Program-made: the position numbers and the translations under genes
Part shown: in pieces, positions 25,757-34,245 of the stretch
Numbering within the stretch: position 1 is the stretch's first letter
Layout: each line of letters begins with the position of its first letter
Notes under the pieces: model-generated
Seen by the model: only the letters and a program-made list of their open reading frames with translations
The model's database searches: none
What the model was told of the DNA's origin: nothing
NCBI RefSeq assembly: GCF_024435355.1
Contig: NZ_JAMJWG010000002.1
Span: forward strand, 248,001-312,000
Direction: 5' to 3'
DNA from: Streptomyces odontomachi
Lineage (GTDB): Bacteria; Actinomycetota; Actinomycetes; Streptomycetales; Streptomycetaceae
Length of the DNA: 64,000 bases

Positions 25757-26302
25757 ATGGCTCTTGCCCCCGCTCCGCGTTCCTCGCCGAACATCGCTCC
25801 TGACCGGTTCAGGCAGGTCTTCCGACGCCATCCCGCGGGGGTGGTGGTGATCACGCTGGACGCCGGGCAGGGTCCGGTCGGATTCACCGCCACCTCGCTC
25901 ACGTCGCTCTCGCTGAACCCGCCGCTGGTGTCGTTCGCCATCGCGGCCGGCGCGTCGTCCTGGCCGCATGTGGCGCGGGCGGCGAGCGTGGTCGTGCACT
26001 TCCTCGGTGCCGAACAGGAGCCGCTGGCCCGGCGGTTCGCCAGCCGTGGCGTCGATCGGTTCGCGGCGCCGACCGCATGGCGGCGGCTGCCCACCGGTGA
26101 ACCGGTACTCCACCACGTCGCCGGCTGGTTGCGCCTGGGTGTCGAGCAGATCGTCCCGGCCGGCGACCACCACATCGTCATCGCCCGTGCCCTGGAGGCC
26201 CGGCTCGACGCCGGCCGTGACCCGCTCCTCTTCCACGACGGCGTGTATCACTCGCTTTCACCCCGAACGGATATCGGCAATGCCCAGCCTCACATCGCCT
26301 GA
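25757..26302 (+). CDS. Flavin reductase (FMN reductase domain protein)
   Basis: A 181-residue flavin reductase of the HpaC/DszD-like fold. Visible: DRFRQVFRRHPAGVVVITL at the start, then VGFTATSLTSLSLNPPLVSF, the conserved flavin-contact segment T-A-x-S-x-x-S-x-S-x-x-P-P-L, and ADGH-like VPAGDHHIVIARALEA near residue 135. It makes reduced FMN with NAD(P)H for the two-component monooxygenase encoded last in the operon. The ATG follows GGGAGA closely. The frame is open far upstream, but similarity begins here. It overlaps the next gene by 23 nt. Confidence 0.88.
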   Translation: MALAPAPRSSPNIAPDRFRQVFRRHPAGVVVITLDAGQGPVGFTATSLTSLSLNPPLVSFAIAAGASSWPHVARAASVVVHFLGAEQEPLARRFASRGVDRFAAPTAWRRLPTGEPVLHHVAGWLRLGVEQIVPAGDHHIVIARALEARLDAGRDPLLFHDGVYHSLSPRTDIGNAQPHIA

Positions 26303-27350
26303 ACCGACCCACCGCAGAAAGTTCCTCGCCCTGGCCGCCGGCACGGCACTCGGGCTCGGCCTCACCGGCTGCGTCTCACGCACCGAAGCCGCCTCACAGC
26401 CGGCACCGACCGGCGCCCTGCCGACCGCAGCAGCACGCGGCACCAGGCTCTCCATAGCCGTCCACACCTCGCAATTGCAGCTCGCCGCATCGGGGCTCGG
26501 CAGAAAACTCGGATTCACGGTCTCCCAGTGGCCCAATCTGACGGCCGGACCCGACGTCATCCAGGGATTCAGAGCGCACTCCATCGATCTGGCGGCCAAT
26601 GCCGGAATTCCCCCCATCCAGGCCGCCGCAATCGGAGTGCGGGCCAGGATCGTCGCGGTGCAGGAACGGCACGTCCCGCTCTACCGGTTTGCCACCGCAC
26701 CCAGCTCGTCCATCGCCGACGCCGCCGATTTCCGCGGCCGGAAAATCGCGTTCTCGCAGGGCCAGGCGCAGGGCGTGGTGGTCCTGCGCGCCCTGAAGGA
26801 GGCCGGGATCAAGAACGACGACGTCACACTCGTCGCGCTGCCCAGCACGCAGTTCCTGACGGCTTTGCAATCCGGGCAGGTGGACGTGGCACCGCTCAAC
26901 GAACCGGTGCTGACCAAGTACCTGAACCAGTACGCCAAGGACGGGGCCCGGTCCGTGCCCACCGACGTGGTGGACCTGCTGACCGTCCTGTGGGCCCCGG
27001 TCGAGGTGCTGGACGACCCGGCCAAGCTGGCGGCGGTGCGCGACTACGTGCCGCTGTGGGCCCAGGGCCTGGTGTGGGCGTGGCAGCACACGGACGCCTG
27101 GATCGACACCTACTACGTCAAGGACCAGGGCGTGACCAGGGTGGACGGCAAGCGCATCGTCGCCTCGCTGGGCCCGCCCCGCTTCCCGGACAGCTGGGAC
27201 AGGGCCATCGCGTGGGAGCAGGAGACCGCGGATCTGCTGGCGGACGGCGGCTTCGTCAAGAAGCTCGACGTCACCGAGCTGTTCGACCGCCGTTTCGAGG
27301 ACCTCGCGGCGCAGGCCGTGCCGGGCCGGTACCGGGAGGCGGCCTCATGA
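26280..27350 (+). CDS. ABC transporter substrate-binding lipoprotein (SsuA-like)
   Basis: A 356-residue periplasmic-binding-type lipoprotein. The export signal is RRKFLALAAGTALGLGLTGC with the lipobox L-T-G-C; the double Arg suggests possible Tat export. The mature part matches the nitrate/sulfonate/taurine binding family: VSQWPNLTAGPDVIQGF, IDLAANAGIPPIQAA, FRGRKIAFSQGQAQGVVVLR and SGQVDVAPLNEPVL. It would capture an organosulfur or aliphatic sulfonate compound outside the membrane. Start ATG 26280 lies inside the end of the reductase gene; stop overlaps the permease start by ATGA. Confidence 0.87.
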   Translation: MPSLTSPEPTHRRKFLALAAGTALGLGLTGCVSRTEAASQPAPTGALPTAAARGTRLSIAVHTSQLQLAASGLGRKLGFTVSQWPNLTAGPDVIQGFRAHSIDLAANAGIPPIQAAAIGVRARIVAVQERHVPLYRFATAPSSSIADAADFRGRKIAFSQGQAQGVVVLRALKEAGIKNDDVTLVALPSTQFLTALQSGQVDVAPLNEPVLTKYLNQYAKDGARSVPTDVVDLLTVLWAPVEVLDDPAKLAAVRDYVPLWAQGLVWAWQHTDAWIDTYYVKDQGVTRVDGKRIVASLGPPRFPDSWDRAIAWEQETADLLADGGFVKKLDVTELFDRRFEDLAAQAVPGRYREAAS

Positions 27351-28255
27351 GCGGCACGCTCTCGCACGTACGCCCTCCCGAGACGCCCCCCGCCGAGGCG
27401 CCGGTGCCGGGCCGGTCCACGCGTCCCGATCCGGACGGGGCAGCGCCGTCCCGTGCCGTCCGCTCCCCCGGACGGAACCGTCGCAGGCTCGGTCCCGGGC
27501 GCCCGGTGCGCTTCGGGCGGCTGCTCGGGCCCGTCCTGCTGGTCACCCTCTGGTGGACGGCGTCGGCGCTCGGAGTGCTCGACCCGCGGGTGCTGTCCGG
27601 GCCGGGGGAAGTCGTGTCCACCGCGGGCGAGCTGGTCGCGGACGGCCGGCTCGCCGACCATGCGCTGATCTCGCTGCAACGGGCCGGGCTCGGGCTGCTC
27701 TTCGGGGTCGTTGCCGGCGTGCTGCTGGCCGTGGTCGCCGGTCTGAGCCGGCTCGGCGAGTACCTCGTCGACGGTCCGTTGCAGATCAAGCGGGCCATCC
27801 CGGCGCTCGCGATGCTGCCGCTGCTGATCCTGTGGTTGGGCATCGGTGAGCAGATGAAGGTCACCGTCATCGCGCTCGGCGTCGCGGTCAACCTGTACAT
27901 CAACACGTACGCGGCGCTGACCGGCATTGACCAGCGCCACGTCGAGCTGGCCGAGTCGCTGCGGCTCGGCAGGTGGGAGTTCCTGCACAAGGTCGTCGTA
28001 CCGGGTTCGTTGCCGGGGTTCTTCGTCGGGCTGCGGCTCGCGGTTACCTCGTCGTGGCTCGGGCTGATCGTGGTCGAGCAGATCAACGCCACGTCGGGCA
28101 TCGGCTACATGATGTTCCAGGCCCAGCAGTACGCCCAGACCGATGTGATCGTCGTCGGTCTCGTGGTCTACGGGGTCTTCGGCTTCCTCTCCGATGCCCT
28201 GGTCCGCGTCGTCGAGAGGAGGGCCCTGTCATGGCGGCGCACGCTGACGAGCTGA
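27347..28255 (+). CDS. ABC transporter permease (SsuC-like)
   Basis: A 302-residue inner-membrane permease. After a Pro/Arg-rich cytoplasmic N-terminus of ~55 residues there are about six hydrophobic helices (LLGPVLLVTLWWTASALGVL as the first). The EAA loop that contacts the ATPase is ELAESLRLGRWEFLHKVVVP, with the conserved G at R-L-G. Sequence type is the nitrate/sulfonate/taurine BPD family. The coding region overlaps the binding protein by ATGA upstream and the ATPase by 25 nt downstream, so the three transporter genes are tightly coupled. Confidence 0.92.
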   Translation: MSGTLSHVRPPETPPAEAPVPGRSTRPDPDGAAPSRAVRSPGRNRRRLGPGRPVRFGRLLGPVLLVTLWWTASALGVLDPRVLSGPGEVVSTAGELVADGRLADHALISLQRAGLGLLFGVVAGVLLAVVAGLSRLGEYLVDGPLQIKRAIPALAMLPLLILWLGIGEQMKVTVIALGVAVNLYINTYAALTGIDQRHVELAESLRLGRWEFLHKVVVPGSLPGFFVGLRLAVTSSWLGLIVVEQINATSGIGYMMFQAQQYAQTDVIVVGLVVYGVFGFLSDALVRVVERRALSWRRTLTS

Positions 28256-29103
28256 ACCGGGACGGGACGGCAGCCGGCTCCGACGCCCCCGTCGCGCTCC
28301 GCGCCGCCCGACTGGTGCGCCGGTTCGGCGGCCGGCTGGTGCTGGACGGCCTCGACCTGACCGTGGCCGCGGGCGAGTTCGTCGCGCTGCTCGGCCGCAG
28401 TGGCTCCGGCAAGTCGACCCTGTTGCGGGCCGTCGCCGGGCTCGACGACCGGGTCGACGGCTCGGGTGAGCTGCTGGTGCCGGAGCGGGTCTCGCTGTCG
28501 TTCCAGGACTCCCGGCTCCTGCCGTGGCTACGGCTGCTGGACAACGTGGTCCTCGGTCTGCGCGACCGCGCGGGCGCCGCCCGGGCCCACCCGAAGCGGG
28601 GGGACGCCCGCCGGCGCGGCAGTGCGGCGCTGGCCGAGGTCGGCCTCGCGGGCCGGGAGCGCGCCTGGCCCGGTGAGCTGTCCGGGGGCGAGCAGCAGCG
28701 TGCCGCACTCGCCCGGGCGCTGGTGCGCGAGCCGGAACTGCTGCTGGCCGACGAGCCGTTCGGCGCGCTCGACGCGCTCACCCGGATCCGGACGCACGGC
28801 CTGCTGCGTGAGCTGTACGAGCGGCACCGTCCCGCCGTGCTGCTGGTCACCCACGACGTGGACGAGGCGATCGAACTCGCCGACCGCGTGGTGGTGCTCC
28901 AGGACGGCCGCATCGGCCTCGACCTGCCCATCGAGCTGCCGGCGCCGCGCAGCCCGGGCGAACCGCGCTTCCAGGAGCACCGCGCGACGCTGCTCGCCGC
29001 CCTCGGCGTGACGGCCGCTCCCGACAGGCCCCCGGCACCGGCTGCCCACGCCGGCGCCGTGCCACCCCACTTGGAGGAAACCCCGCATGTCCCGCACGAC
29101 TGA
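28231..29103 (+). CDS. ABC transporter ATP-binding protein (SsuB-like)
   Basis: A 290-residue ATPase. Walker A is GRSGSGKST near residue 57, Q-loop in LSFQDSRLLPW, signature LSGGEQQRAALARAL, Walker B ELLLADEPFGALDALT, and H-loop TVLLVTHDVDEAIELA-like (VLLVTHDVDEA). The F-Q-D-S-R-L-L-P-W motif is typical of SsuB/TauB importers. It energises uptake with the permease and lipoprotein. The ATG follows GAGAGGAGGG at 28214-28223. A Pro/Ala-rich C-terminal tail of about 35 residues is likely disordered. It overlaps the monooxygenase gene by 17 nt. Confidence 0.94.
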   Translation: MAAHADELNRDGTAAGSDAPVALRAARLVRRFGGRLVLDGLDLTVAAGEFVALLGRSGSGKSTLLRAVAGLDDRVDGSGELLVPERVSLSFQDSRLLPWLRLLDNVVLGLRDRAGAARAHPKRGDARRRGSAALAEVGLAGRERAWPGELSGGEQQRAALARALVREPELLLADEPFGALDALTRIRTHGLLRELYERHRPAVLLVTHDVDEAIELADRVVVLQDGRIGLDLPIELPAPRSPGEPRFQEHRATLLAALGVTAAPDRPPAPAAHAGAVPPHLEETPHVPHD

Positions 29104-30472
29104 TCGTCCGCCGCTGCACCTCAACGCGTTCCTGATGTCCGTCGGGCACCACGAGGCGGCCTGGCGGCTGCCCGGGAGCAGTGCGCAGCCGACACCCGAC
29201 ATCGAGCACTACCTCCACCTGGCGCGCGTTGCGGAGCGCGGCAAGCTGGACTCGCTGTTCCTCGCGGACAGTCCCGTGTTGCAGGGCGACCCTGGGCGGC
29301 GGCCCGCCAGCAGGCTGGAGCCGACGCTGCTGCTGACCGCGCTGGCCGGTGCGACCCGGCACATCGGGCTGATCGCCACCGCCTCCACCAGTTACAACGA
29401 GCCGTACAACCTGGCACGCCGGTTCGCCTCGCTGGACCATGTCTCCGGGGGCCGGGCGGGCTGGAACATCGTCACCACCGCGGGCGCGGACGCGGCACGC
29501 AACTTCGGCCTGGACGACAGCCCGCCGCACCACGACCGCTACCGGCGGGCCGCCGAGTTCGTCGAGGTCTCCACCAAGCTGTGGGACAGCTGGGCCGACG
29601 ACGCCGTGGTGGCCGACAAGGAACGCGGGGTGCACGCACGGCCGGACCGGGTCCGCCGGATCGGCCACGCGGGGGAGTTCTTCCGCGTCGACGGGCCGCT
29701 CAACGTGCAGCGCTCGCCCCAGGGCTATCCGCTGCTGGTGCAGGCCGGGTCGAGCGAGGACGGCAAGGACTTCGCGGCGCGCTACGCGGAGGCCGTGTTC
29801 ACCGCGCAGCAGACCCTCCAGGAGGGCATCGCGTTCTACAAGGACGTCAAGCACCGTGCCGAGCTCCTCGGCCGCGACCCCGACGGGATCAGGATCCTGC
29901 CCGGCATCGTGCCGGTGATCGGGGACACCGAGGCGCAGGCGCGGGAGCTGGACGCCGAGCTCGACCGGTTGATCGTGCCCGAGTACGCCAAGCAGCAGCT
30001 GGCCAGGACGCTCCGGCTCGACCCGGCTGAGCTGGCCCTCGACGAGGAGCTGCCCGAAGGACTGCCCACCGAGGACGAGATCGAGGGCGCGAAGAGCCGC
30101 TACACCCTGGTCGTGGAACTGGCCAGGCGCGAGCGGCTGACGGTGCGGCAGCTGATCGGCCGGCTCGGCGGCGGACGCGGCCATCGCACCTTCGCGGGCA
30201 CCGCGGTCCAGGTCGCCGACACGATCGAGCACTGGTACGACAGGGGCGCGGCGGACGGTTTCAACATCATGCCGGCGGTGCTGCCGTCCGGGCTGGAGCG
30301 GTTCGTGGACGACGTCGTGCCGATCCTCCAGGAGCGTGGCCTGTTCCGCACCGCGTACACGGGCCGCACCCTCCGCGACCACTACGACCTGCCGCGCCCT
30401 GCCAACCGGATCTTCGAGACGGTGGAGCGGCGGCCGGGACGCATCGGCATCGGCCTTGCCGAGGCCGGGTGA
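29087..30472 (+). CDS. FMN-dependent monooxygenase, NtaA/SnaA/DszA family
   Basis: A 461-residue luciferase-like TIM-barrel monooxygenase of the NtaA/DszA/SnaA branch. Family marks: LHLNAFLMSVGHHEAAWR at the start, DSLFLADSPVL, TSYNEPYNLARRFASLDHVS, G-R-A-G-W-N-I-V-T-T, the F-R-V-D-G-P-L-N-V-x-R-S-P-Q-G-x-P-L-L-x-Q-A-G-S-S strand series, and A-D-G-F-N-I-M-P. It uses FMNH2 from the reductase made by the first gene to cleave a C-S or C-N bond, most likely desulfurising the imported compound. Length is normal. GGAGGAAA lies 8 nt before the ATG. Last gene of the operon; a strong hairpin follows. Confidence 0.93.
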   Translation: MSRTTDRPPLHLNAFLMSVGHHEAAWRLPGSSAQPTPDIEHYLHLARVAERGKLDSLFLADSPVLQGDPGRRPASRLEPTLLLTALAGATRHIGLIATASTSYNEPYNLARRFASLDHVSGGRAGWNIVTTAGADAARNFGLDDSPPHHDRYRRAAEFVEVSTKLWDSWADDAVVADKERGVHARPDRVRRIGHAGEFFRVDGPLNVQRSPQGYPLLVQAGSSEDGKDFAARYAEAVFTAQQTLQEGIAFYKDVKHRAELLGRDPDGIRILPGIVPVIGDTEAQARELDAELDRLIVPEYAKQQLARTLRLDPAELALDEELPEGLPTEDEIEGAKSRYTLVVELARRERLTVRQLIGRLGGGRGHRTFAGTAVQVADTIEHWYDRGAADGFNIMPAVLPSGLERFVDDVVPILQERGLFRTAYTGRTLRDHYDLPRPANRIFETVERRPGRIGIGLAEAG

Positions 30473-30513
30473 GTCCCGAGGGCGGGTGACCGCCGGCGGG
30501 GTCGGTGATGCGG

Positions 30514-30542
30514 CGCGGCGGCCCGTGTCACCGGCCGCCGCG
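30514..30542. terminator. Bidirectional terminator after the sulfur operon
   Basis: A perfect 10-bp stem (CGCGGCGGCC/GGCCGCCGCG) with a 9-nt loop. It lies 41 nt after the monooxygenase stop and overlaps the last codons of the convergent methyltransferase gene, whose stop is inside the loop. Confidence 0.7.
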
Positions 30543-31310
30543 GCGGGTGGCCACGATCATGCCGCAGCGCGGGCTGCCGTCGGCGCGGGAACCGAGCGCG
30601 GGCAGCGCGTGCAGCGTCACGTCGAAGCCGGCGGCGGTCAGCTCGCCGCGCACCCGGTCGGGGCGGAAGGTGCGGTAGTACATGACGAACGGCGGGCGCC
30701 ACACGGCGTTGCGCACCCGCATCACCACGTCGAACGCCAGCAGCATCCAGGCGGCCGGGGAGCTGGGCGCGGGGAGCTCAGCGATCGGGAAGACAAACCG
30801 TCCACCGGGCCGCAGCACCTGCCTGACCTGGTCGAACAGTCGGGGCCGCTCGCGTGGCAGAAAGTGCCCGAAGGCTCCGAAGCTGACCACGAGGTCGAAC
30901 ACGGCACCGAACGGCAGGGCGCGCGCATCCCCGCGCACCCACTCCGTGTGCGCGGGCGCGGGCGCGAGCGGCCCCGCGCCGGTCGCCGGGGCAGCCGGGC
31001 GGCCGGTGGACTGCCGGCTCGCGCGCGCCTGGGTGAGCATGCCCATGCTGAAGTCGACGCCGGTGATCCGGCCGCGGCACACCTGTGCCAGGACGTCCAT
31101 GCCCGCGCCGGTACCGCAGCACAGGTCGAGCCCGTCCTGGAAGGGACCGAGCGGCCGGATCGCTTCGGTCACGGCGTCCAGCACGGCGTCCGGCGTCCGG
31201 AACGGCGTCACGTCGAACTTCGGCGCGAGCAGGTCGTAGCCGCGCTCGACGGAGGACAGGGCCTGCACGGCGAGCTCGCGGACGGTGGGGCCCTCGGGTG
31301 CGAACATCAC
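30528..31310 (-). CDS. Class I SAM-dependent methyltransferase
   Basis: A 260-residue methyltransferase. SAM-binding motif I is DGLDLCCGTGAGMDVLAQ near residue 62, motif II acidic residue in ITGVDFSMGMLTQARA, and motif III/IV FDLVVSFGAFGHFLPRERPR and LRPGGRFVFPIA. The C-terminal substrate part contains VMRVRNAVWRPPFVMYYRTF. The substrate is not readable. Between motifs II and III there is an inserted low-complexity stretch (GRPAAPATGAGPLAPAPAH) that most relatives lack. The start is GTG 31310 or ATG 31307. It is convergent with the monooxygenase and 72 nt beyond the SDR gene on the same strand. Confidence 0.87.
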   Translation of the reverse strand: MMFAPEGPTVRELAVQALSSVERGYDLLAPKFDVTPFRTPDAVLDAVTEAIRPLGPFQDGLDLCCGTGAGMDVLAQVCRGRITGVDFSMGMLTQARASRQSTGRPAAPATGAGPLAPAPAHTEWVRGDARALPFGAVFDLVVSFGAFGHFLPRERPRLFDQVRQVLRPGGRFVFPIAELPAPSSPAAWMLLAFDVVMRVRNAVWRPPFVMYYRTFRPDRVRGELTAAGFDVTLHALPALGSRADGSPRCGMIVATRRGGR

Positions 31311-31382
31311 TGCTCAGCATAGGCAACGACGCCGGGCGCGTGCGGCGGTGCCAGGTCCGGGCCCGGCCGGGTGGCAGCGCGC

Positions 31383-32138
31383 TCACACCGCACTGCACCC
31401 TCCGTCCACCGGTACCGCCGCCCCCGTCACGAAGGAGGCGCGGTCACTGCACAGCCAGGCCACCGCCTGGGCGATCTCGACCGGATCGGCCAGGCGCCGC
31501 TGGATGGCACGGGCCACGGAGAGCTCCTCCAGCTGCGGCACCTCGCGCATCGCCTGCTCCAGCAGTTCGGTGCGGGTGCTGCCCACCATCAGGACGTTGA
31601 CCCGGATGTTGCGGTCTCCGTACTCCGCCGCCGCGGCCTTGGTCAGGCCCGCCACCGCGTGCTTGGCGGCCACGTAGGGGGCGGCGGCGCCGGTCGCGAA
31701 GAGGCCTGCCGTGCTGCCGGTGTTGACGATCGATCCGCCGGAGGGCTGCCGGAGCATCACGGGTATCTGCTGGCGCAGGCAGTTCCAGACACCGCGGACG
31801 TTGACGTCCATGATCCGGTGGTAGTCCGCGTCGTCCATCTCGTGCAGCCGGGCGCCCACGGAGCCCCACCCCGCGTTGTTGAACGCGGCGTCCAGCGATC
31901 CGTAGGTCTCCACCGCTCTCGACACGGCCCGCTCGACGTCCGGCGGCGAGGTGACGTCGCCCGGTGCGGCCAGTGCGCGTCCGCCCTCCGCCGCGATGCT
32001 CTCGACGATCTCGTGGAGCCGCTCGGCCCGCCGCGCCATCAGCACCACCGCCGCGCCCTCGGCCGCCAGCAACCGGGCGGCTGCGGCGCCGATCCCGCTG
32101 GACGCACCGGTGATCATGACCGTCTTGCCGTGCAGCAT
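31383..32138 (-). CDS. Short-chain dehydrogenase/reductase
   Basis: A 251-residue classical SDR. It opens MLHGKTVMITGASSGIGAAA (TGxxxGxG cofactor motif), has N-N-A-G near residue 86, catalytic Ser in NTGSTAG, Tyr/Lys in YVAAKHA, and ends ASFVTGAAVPVDGG. The residue pattern after strand 2 (MARRAERL) favours NADP(H). It sits 144 nt beyond the TetR receptor gene on the same strand. In butyrolactone loci a ketoreductase completes the signal molecule made by the AfsA-type synthase, so this SDR is a candidate for that step; that is inference from position. The ATG at 32136-32138 follows GGAGGCGGG. Confidence 0.9.
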   Translation of the reverse strand: MLHGKTVMITGASSGIGAAAARLLAAEGAAVVLMARRAERLHEIVESIAAEGGRALAAPGDVTSPPDVERAVSRAVETYGSLDAAFNNAGWGSVGARLHEMDDADYHRIMDVNVRGVWNCLRQQIPVMLRQPSGGSIVNTGSTAGLFATGAAAPYVAAKHAVAGLTKAAAAEYGDRNIRVNVLMVGSTRTELLEQAMREVPQLEELSVARAIQRRLADPVEIAQAVAWLCSDRASFVTGAAVPVDGGCSAV

Positions 32139-32282
32139 GTGTCCCGCCTCCGCCAAGGCGAACAACCGTCCGCCATCCGCCGTGTGCGAGCACACCGTAC
32201 GTCCCGGCCCCACCTGCACGGATGCCGGCCCCTGGTCCGGGCCGGCGCTCCGCCTCCACGCCCGGGTCCCGAAGCGCCGTGG

Positions 32283-32912
32283 TCACCGGGCCCGGCCGCG
32301 TTCCTCCCCGAACTCGAGGCGCTTGGCGACGCTCGGCACGGCGAGTGCGGGCAGCAGGCAGTGCCACATCTCGACGATCCGGTCGGGCAGGTCCTTGCGC
32401 CCGGATTCCATGCTCGCGTGCATCTGCGCGCCGGTACAGAAGTTGACGACCAGCCGGGCCATCGCCTCCACGTCCACGCCGGCCCTCAGCTCCCGCTTGC
32501 GCTGTGCCGCCCGGAAGCTGTGCACCACCACTTCGGCCCACTGCTTGTGGGAGTTCTCGTCGGGCTCGATGAACTGGTCCTGGTCCATCACCAGGCGGGC
32601 GCCCGCCAGCAGGACGGGGTTGTCGAGCAGTTGGTAGCCCCAGGCAAGGGTGATGTCCACGATCTGCTGGAGGCCCTGGGCCTCGATCGGCGGCACCACC
32701 AGGTCGGGCTGGCTGCGGACGATCTCCCGGGCCAGTTCACCCTTGCGCGGGAAGTGGTGGTACATGGTTCCAAGGGTGACCCCCGCGCGTTTCGCGATCC
32801 GTGCGACGCTGGCGCCGGCGTATCCGCACTCGGCGAACTCCTCGGCCGCCGCGCGCACCAGCGCCGCTCGGGTCCGTACGCCTCGTGCCTGCTTCGCCGC
32901 CCGTCCCGGCAT
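32283..32912 (-). CDS. TetR family regulator, gamma-butyrolactone receptor-like
   Basis: A ~209-residue TetR protein. The DNA-binding domain spans ~1-60: RTRAALVRAAAEEFAECGYA, then ARIAKRAGVTLGTMYHHFPR-K. This spacing and the Y-H-H-F-P-R-K-G-E-L-A resemble ScbR/ArpA-type butyrolactone receptors, and the C-terminal ligand domain keeps the W at VEMWHC. It is divergent from the AfsA-like gene, the standard scbR/scbA arrangement, and probably represses that gene until the signal binds. Start is ATG 32912 (AGGTGG just upstream) or GTG 32918. Receptor-like pseudo-receptors that do not bind the signal look much the same and cannot be excluded. Confidence 0.87.
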   Translation of the reverse strand: MPGRAAKQARGVRTRAALVRAAAEEFAECGYAGASVARIAKRAGVTLGTMYHHFPRKGELAREIVRSQPDLVVPPIEAQGLQQIVDITLAWGYQLLDNPVLLAGARLVMDQDQFIEPDENSHKQWAEVVVHSFRAAQRKRELRAGVDVEAMARLVVNFCTGAQMHASMESGRKDLPDRIVEMWHCLLPALAVPSVAKRLEFGEERGRAR

Positions 32913-32935
32913 GCCCACCTATCCGATCTTGCTCG

Positions 32936-32964
32936 ACAAGGAAAACGACACTCCCTATTTTTGT
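32936..32964. promoter_or_regulatory. Possible receptor operator between tetR-like and afsA-like genes
   Basis: An AT-rich patch with imperfect inverted arms: ACAAGGAAAA on the left and TATTTTTGT on the right. It is the only AT-rich sequence between the two divergent genes, where an autoregulatory element would be expected. The symmetry is partial, so this is tentative. Confidence 0.35.
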
Positions 32965-33050
32965 AGCCGTTGTCACCGCGTGACCCTGCCGGCCCGGAGC
33001 GCCGGCTCGAGGATCACCGCTCGTTGCGTGAGGTTCGGGGAGGGAGCCGA

Positions 33051-34004
33051 TTGGTCACCGGTGCCGCCGATGTTCCCCCGACAGACTATGAAGCCGCTGT
33101 GCCCGCACTTCCCGAGTATGTACGCAAGATCGACGCTGCCGAAATCCTCGTCCGCGGATGGCGATCGGACACGCCACGGTCCCATGTGGTGACGGTGCGG
33201 TGGCCGCGCGCGCACGCCTTCTACACGCTGCACGGGAAGGCGATCAGCCCGCTGCTGTTCACGGAGAGCATCCGTCAGGCCCTCGCCGTCCTGTCCCACA
33301 CGGTGCACCGGATACCGCTGGACCACCGGCTCGGGTGGGAGTACGTCCGTTCCAGCGTGGTCACGCCGGTGTTCACCAGCGGTCCCGTCCCGACCACCGT
33401 GGACATGCGGATCGTCCACACCGCCGTGCAGCGCCGCCGGCTCGGCTCCGTCCGGGTCGCCGCACGGATCGACGCGACCTGCGGCGAGACGTATGTGGGC
33501 TGCGCCGAGATCGGTTACATCACGCATCCGCCGGCCATCTACCGCCGGCTGCGCGGCCGTTACGCCGATGCGAAGGCGGCCTTCGAACGGGCCCTGCCGC
33601 CGGCTCCGGCCGCCCGGCCGCGCCACGTCGGGCGGGTCCGGGTGCGGGACGTGGTGCTCTCCCCCACCGTGCAGCCCGGCAGTTGGCGGCTGCGCGTCGA
33701 CACCACGAACCAGGTCCTCTTCGACCATCCGCACGATCATGTGCCCGGCATGGTGATGTTGGAGGCCGCCGCCCAGGCCGCGCAGGCCGAGGCGCTGCCC
33801 CGGCGGGTGCTGCCGGTCTCCTTCGATGCCGTGTTCAGCCGCTACGTGGAGCTGGACCAGCCGTGCTGGATCGCCATCGCGCCCGCCGCCGATGATCTGC
33901 TGGGCCGTCCCCGCCTCAGGGCCGACACGATCCAGGACGACCAGGTGGTCGCGTCCGTCCTGGTGGCCACCGAACCGTTGGAAGGCGGCCGGGCCACCGG
34001 CTGA
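33051..34004 (+). CDS. AfsA/ScbA family gamma-butyrolactone biosynthesis protein
   Basis: A ~317-residue AfsA-type protein with two tandem hotdog domains. First repeat: AEILVRGWRS then VRWPRAHAFYTLHG, followed by LLFTESIRQALAVLSH; second repeat: NQVLFDHPHDHVPGMVMLEA, the stronger F-D-H-P-x-D-H-V-P-G-M motif with catalytic Glu. AfsA enzymes condense a beta-ketoacyl chain with dihydroxyacetone phosphate to begin A-factor-like signals that trigger secondary metabolism. I start it at TTG 33051 because GGGGAGGGAG lies six bases upstream; an earlier TTG at 32970 lacks one. Divergent from the receptor-like gene. Notably, dihydroxyacetone phosphate is also the product of dhaKLM in this window. Confidence 0.88.
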   Translation: MVTGAADVPPTDYEAAVPALPEYVRKIDAAEILVRGWRSDTPRSHVVTVRWPRAHAFYTLHGKAISPLLFTESIRQALAVLSHTVHRIPLDHRLGWEYVRSSVVTPVFTSGPVPTTVDMRIVHTAVQRRRLGSVRVAARIDATCGETYVGCAEIGYITHPPAIYRRLRGRYADAKAAFERALPPAPAARPRHVGRVRVRDVVLSPTVQPGSWRLRVDTTNQVLFDHPHDHVPGMVMLEAAAQAAQAEALPRRVLPVSFDAVFSRYVELDQPCWIAIAPAADDLLGRPRLRADTIQDDQVVASVLVATEPLEGGRATG

Positions 34005-34020
34005 GTCCGCTTGCCGGACC

Positions 34021-34046
34021 ACGGCTCGAGCCCCGCGCCGAGCCGT
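34021..34046 (+). terminator. Hairpin after afsA-like gene
   Basis: ACGGCTCG pairs with CGAGCCGT around a 10-nt loop, 16 nt after the stop. No T-run. Confidence 0.5.
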
Positions 34047-34063
34047 CGGTCAGGCCTCGCGTC

Positions 34064-34106
34064 TTGACAAGGACACGCAATCCGCAGAGTCTTTGAGAGC
34101 GCTCTC
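34064..34106 (+). promoter_or_regulatory. Promoter with LacI-type operator for the GH64 gene
   Basis: TTGACA at 34064-34069 is a perfect -35. A weak CAGAGT at 34085-34090 may be the -10. GAGAGCGCTCTC at 34095-34106 is a perfect 12-bp palindrome with the central GCGC step of LacI-family operators such as the cellobiose-responsive CebR site. It covers the expected transcription start. Confidence 0.65.
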
Positions 34107-34245
34107 TCGCCCCGCCGGCCGGGTTCCGGTTGGGGCTGCCCCCCACGATTCACGCAGGTGGGACCAGGCACCGCCGCCCGTCGGCGGCCGCGCAGCCTGG
34201 CTCTGCCGCGCCCTTTTTCACGCCCCCCACAGCCAGGGAGGAACG

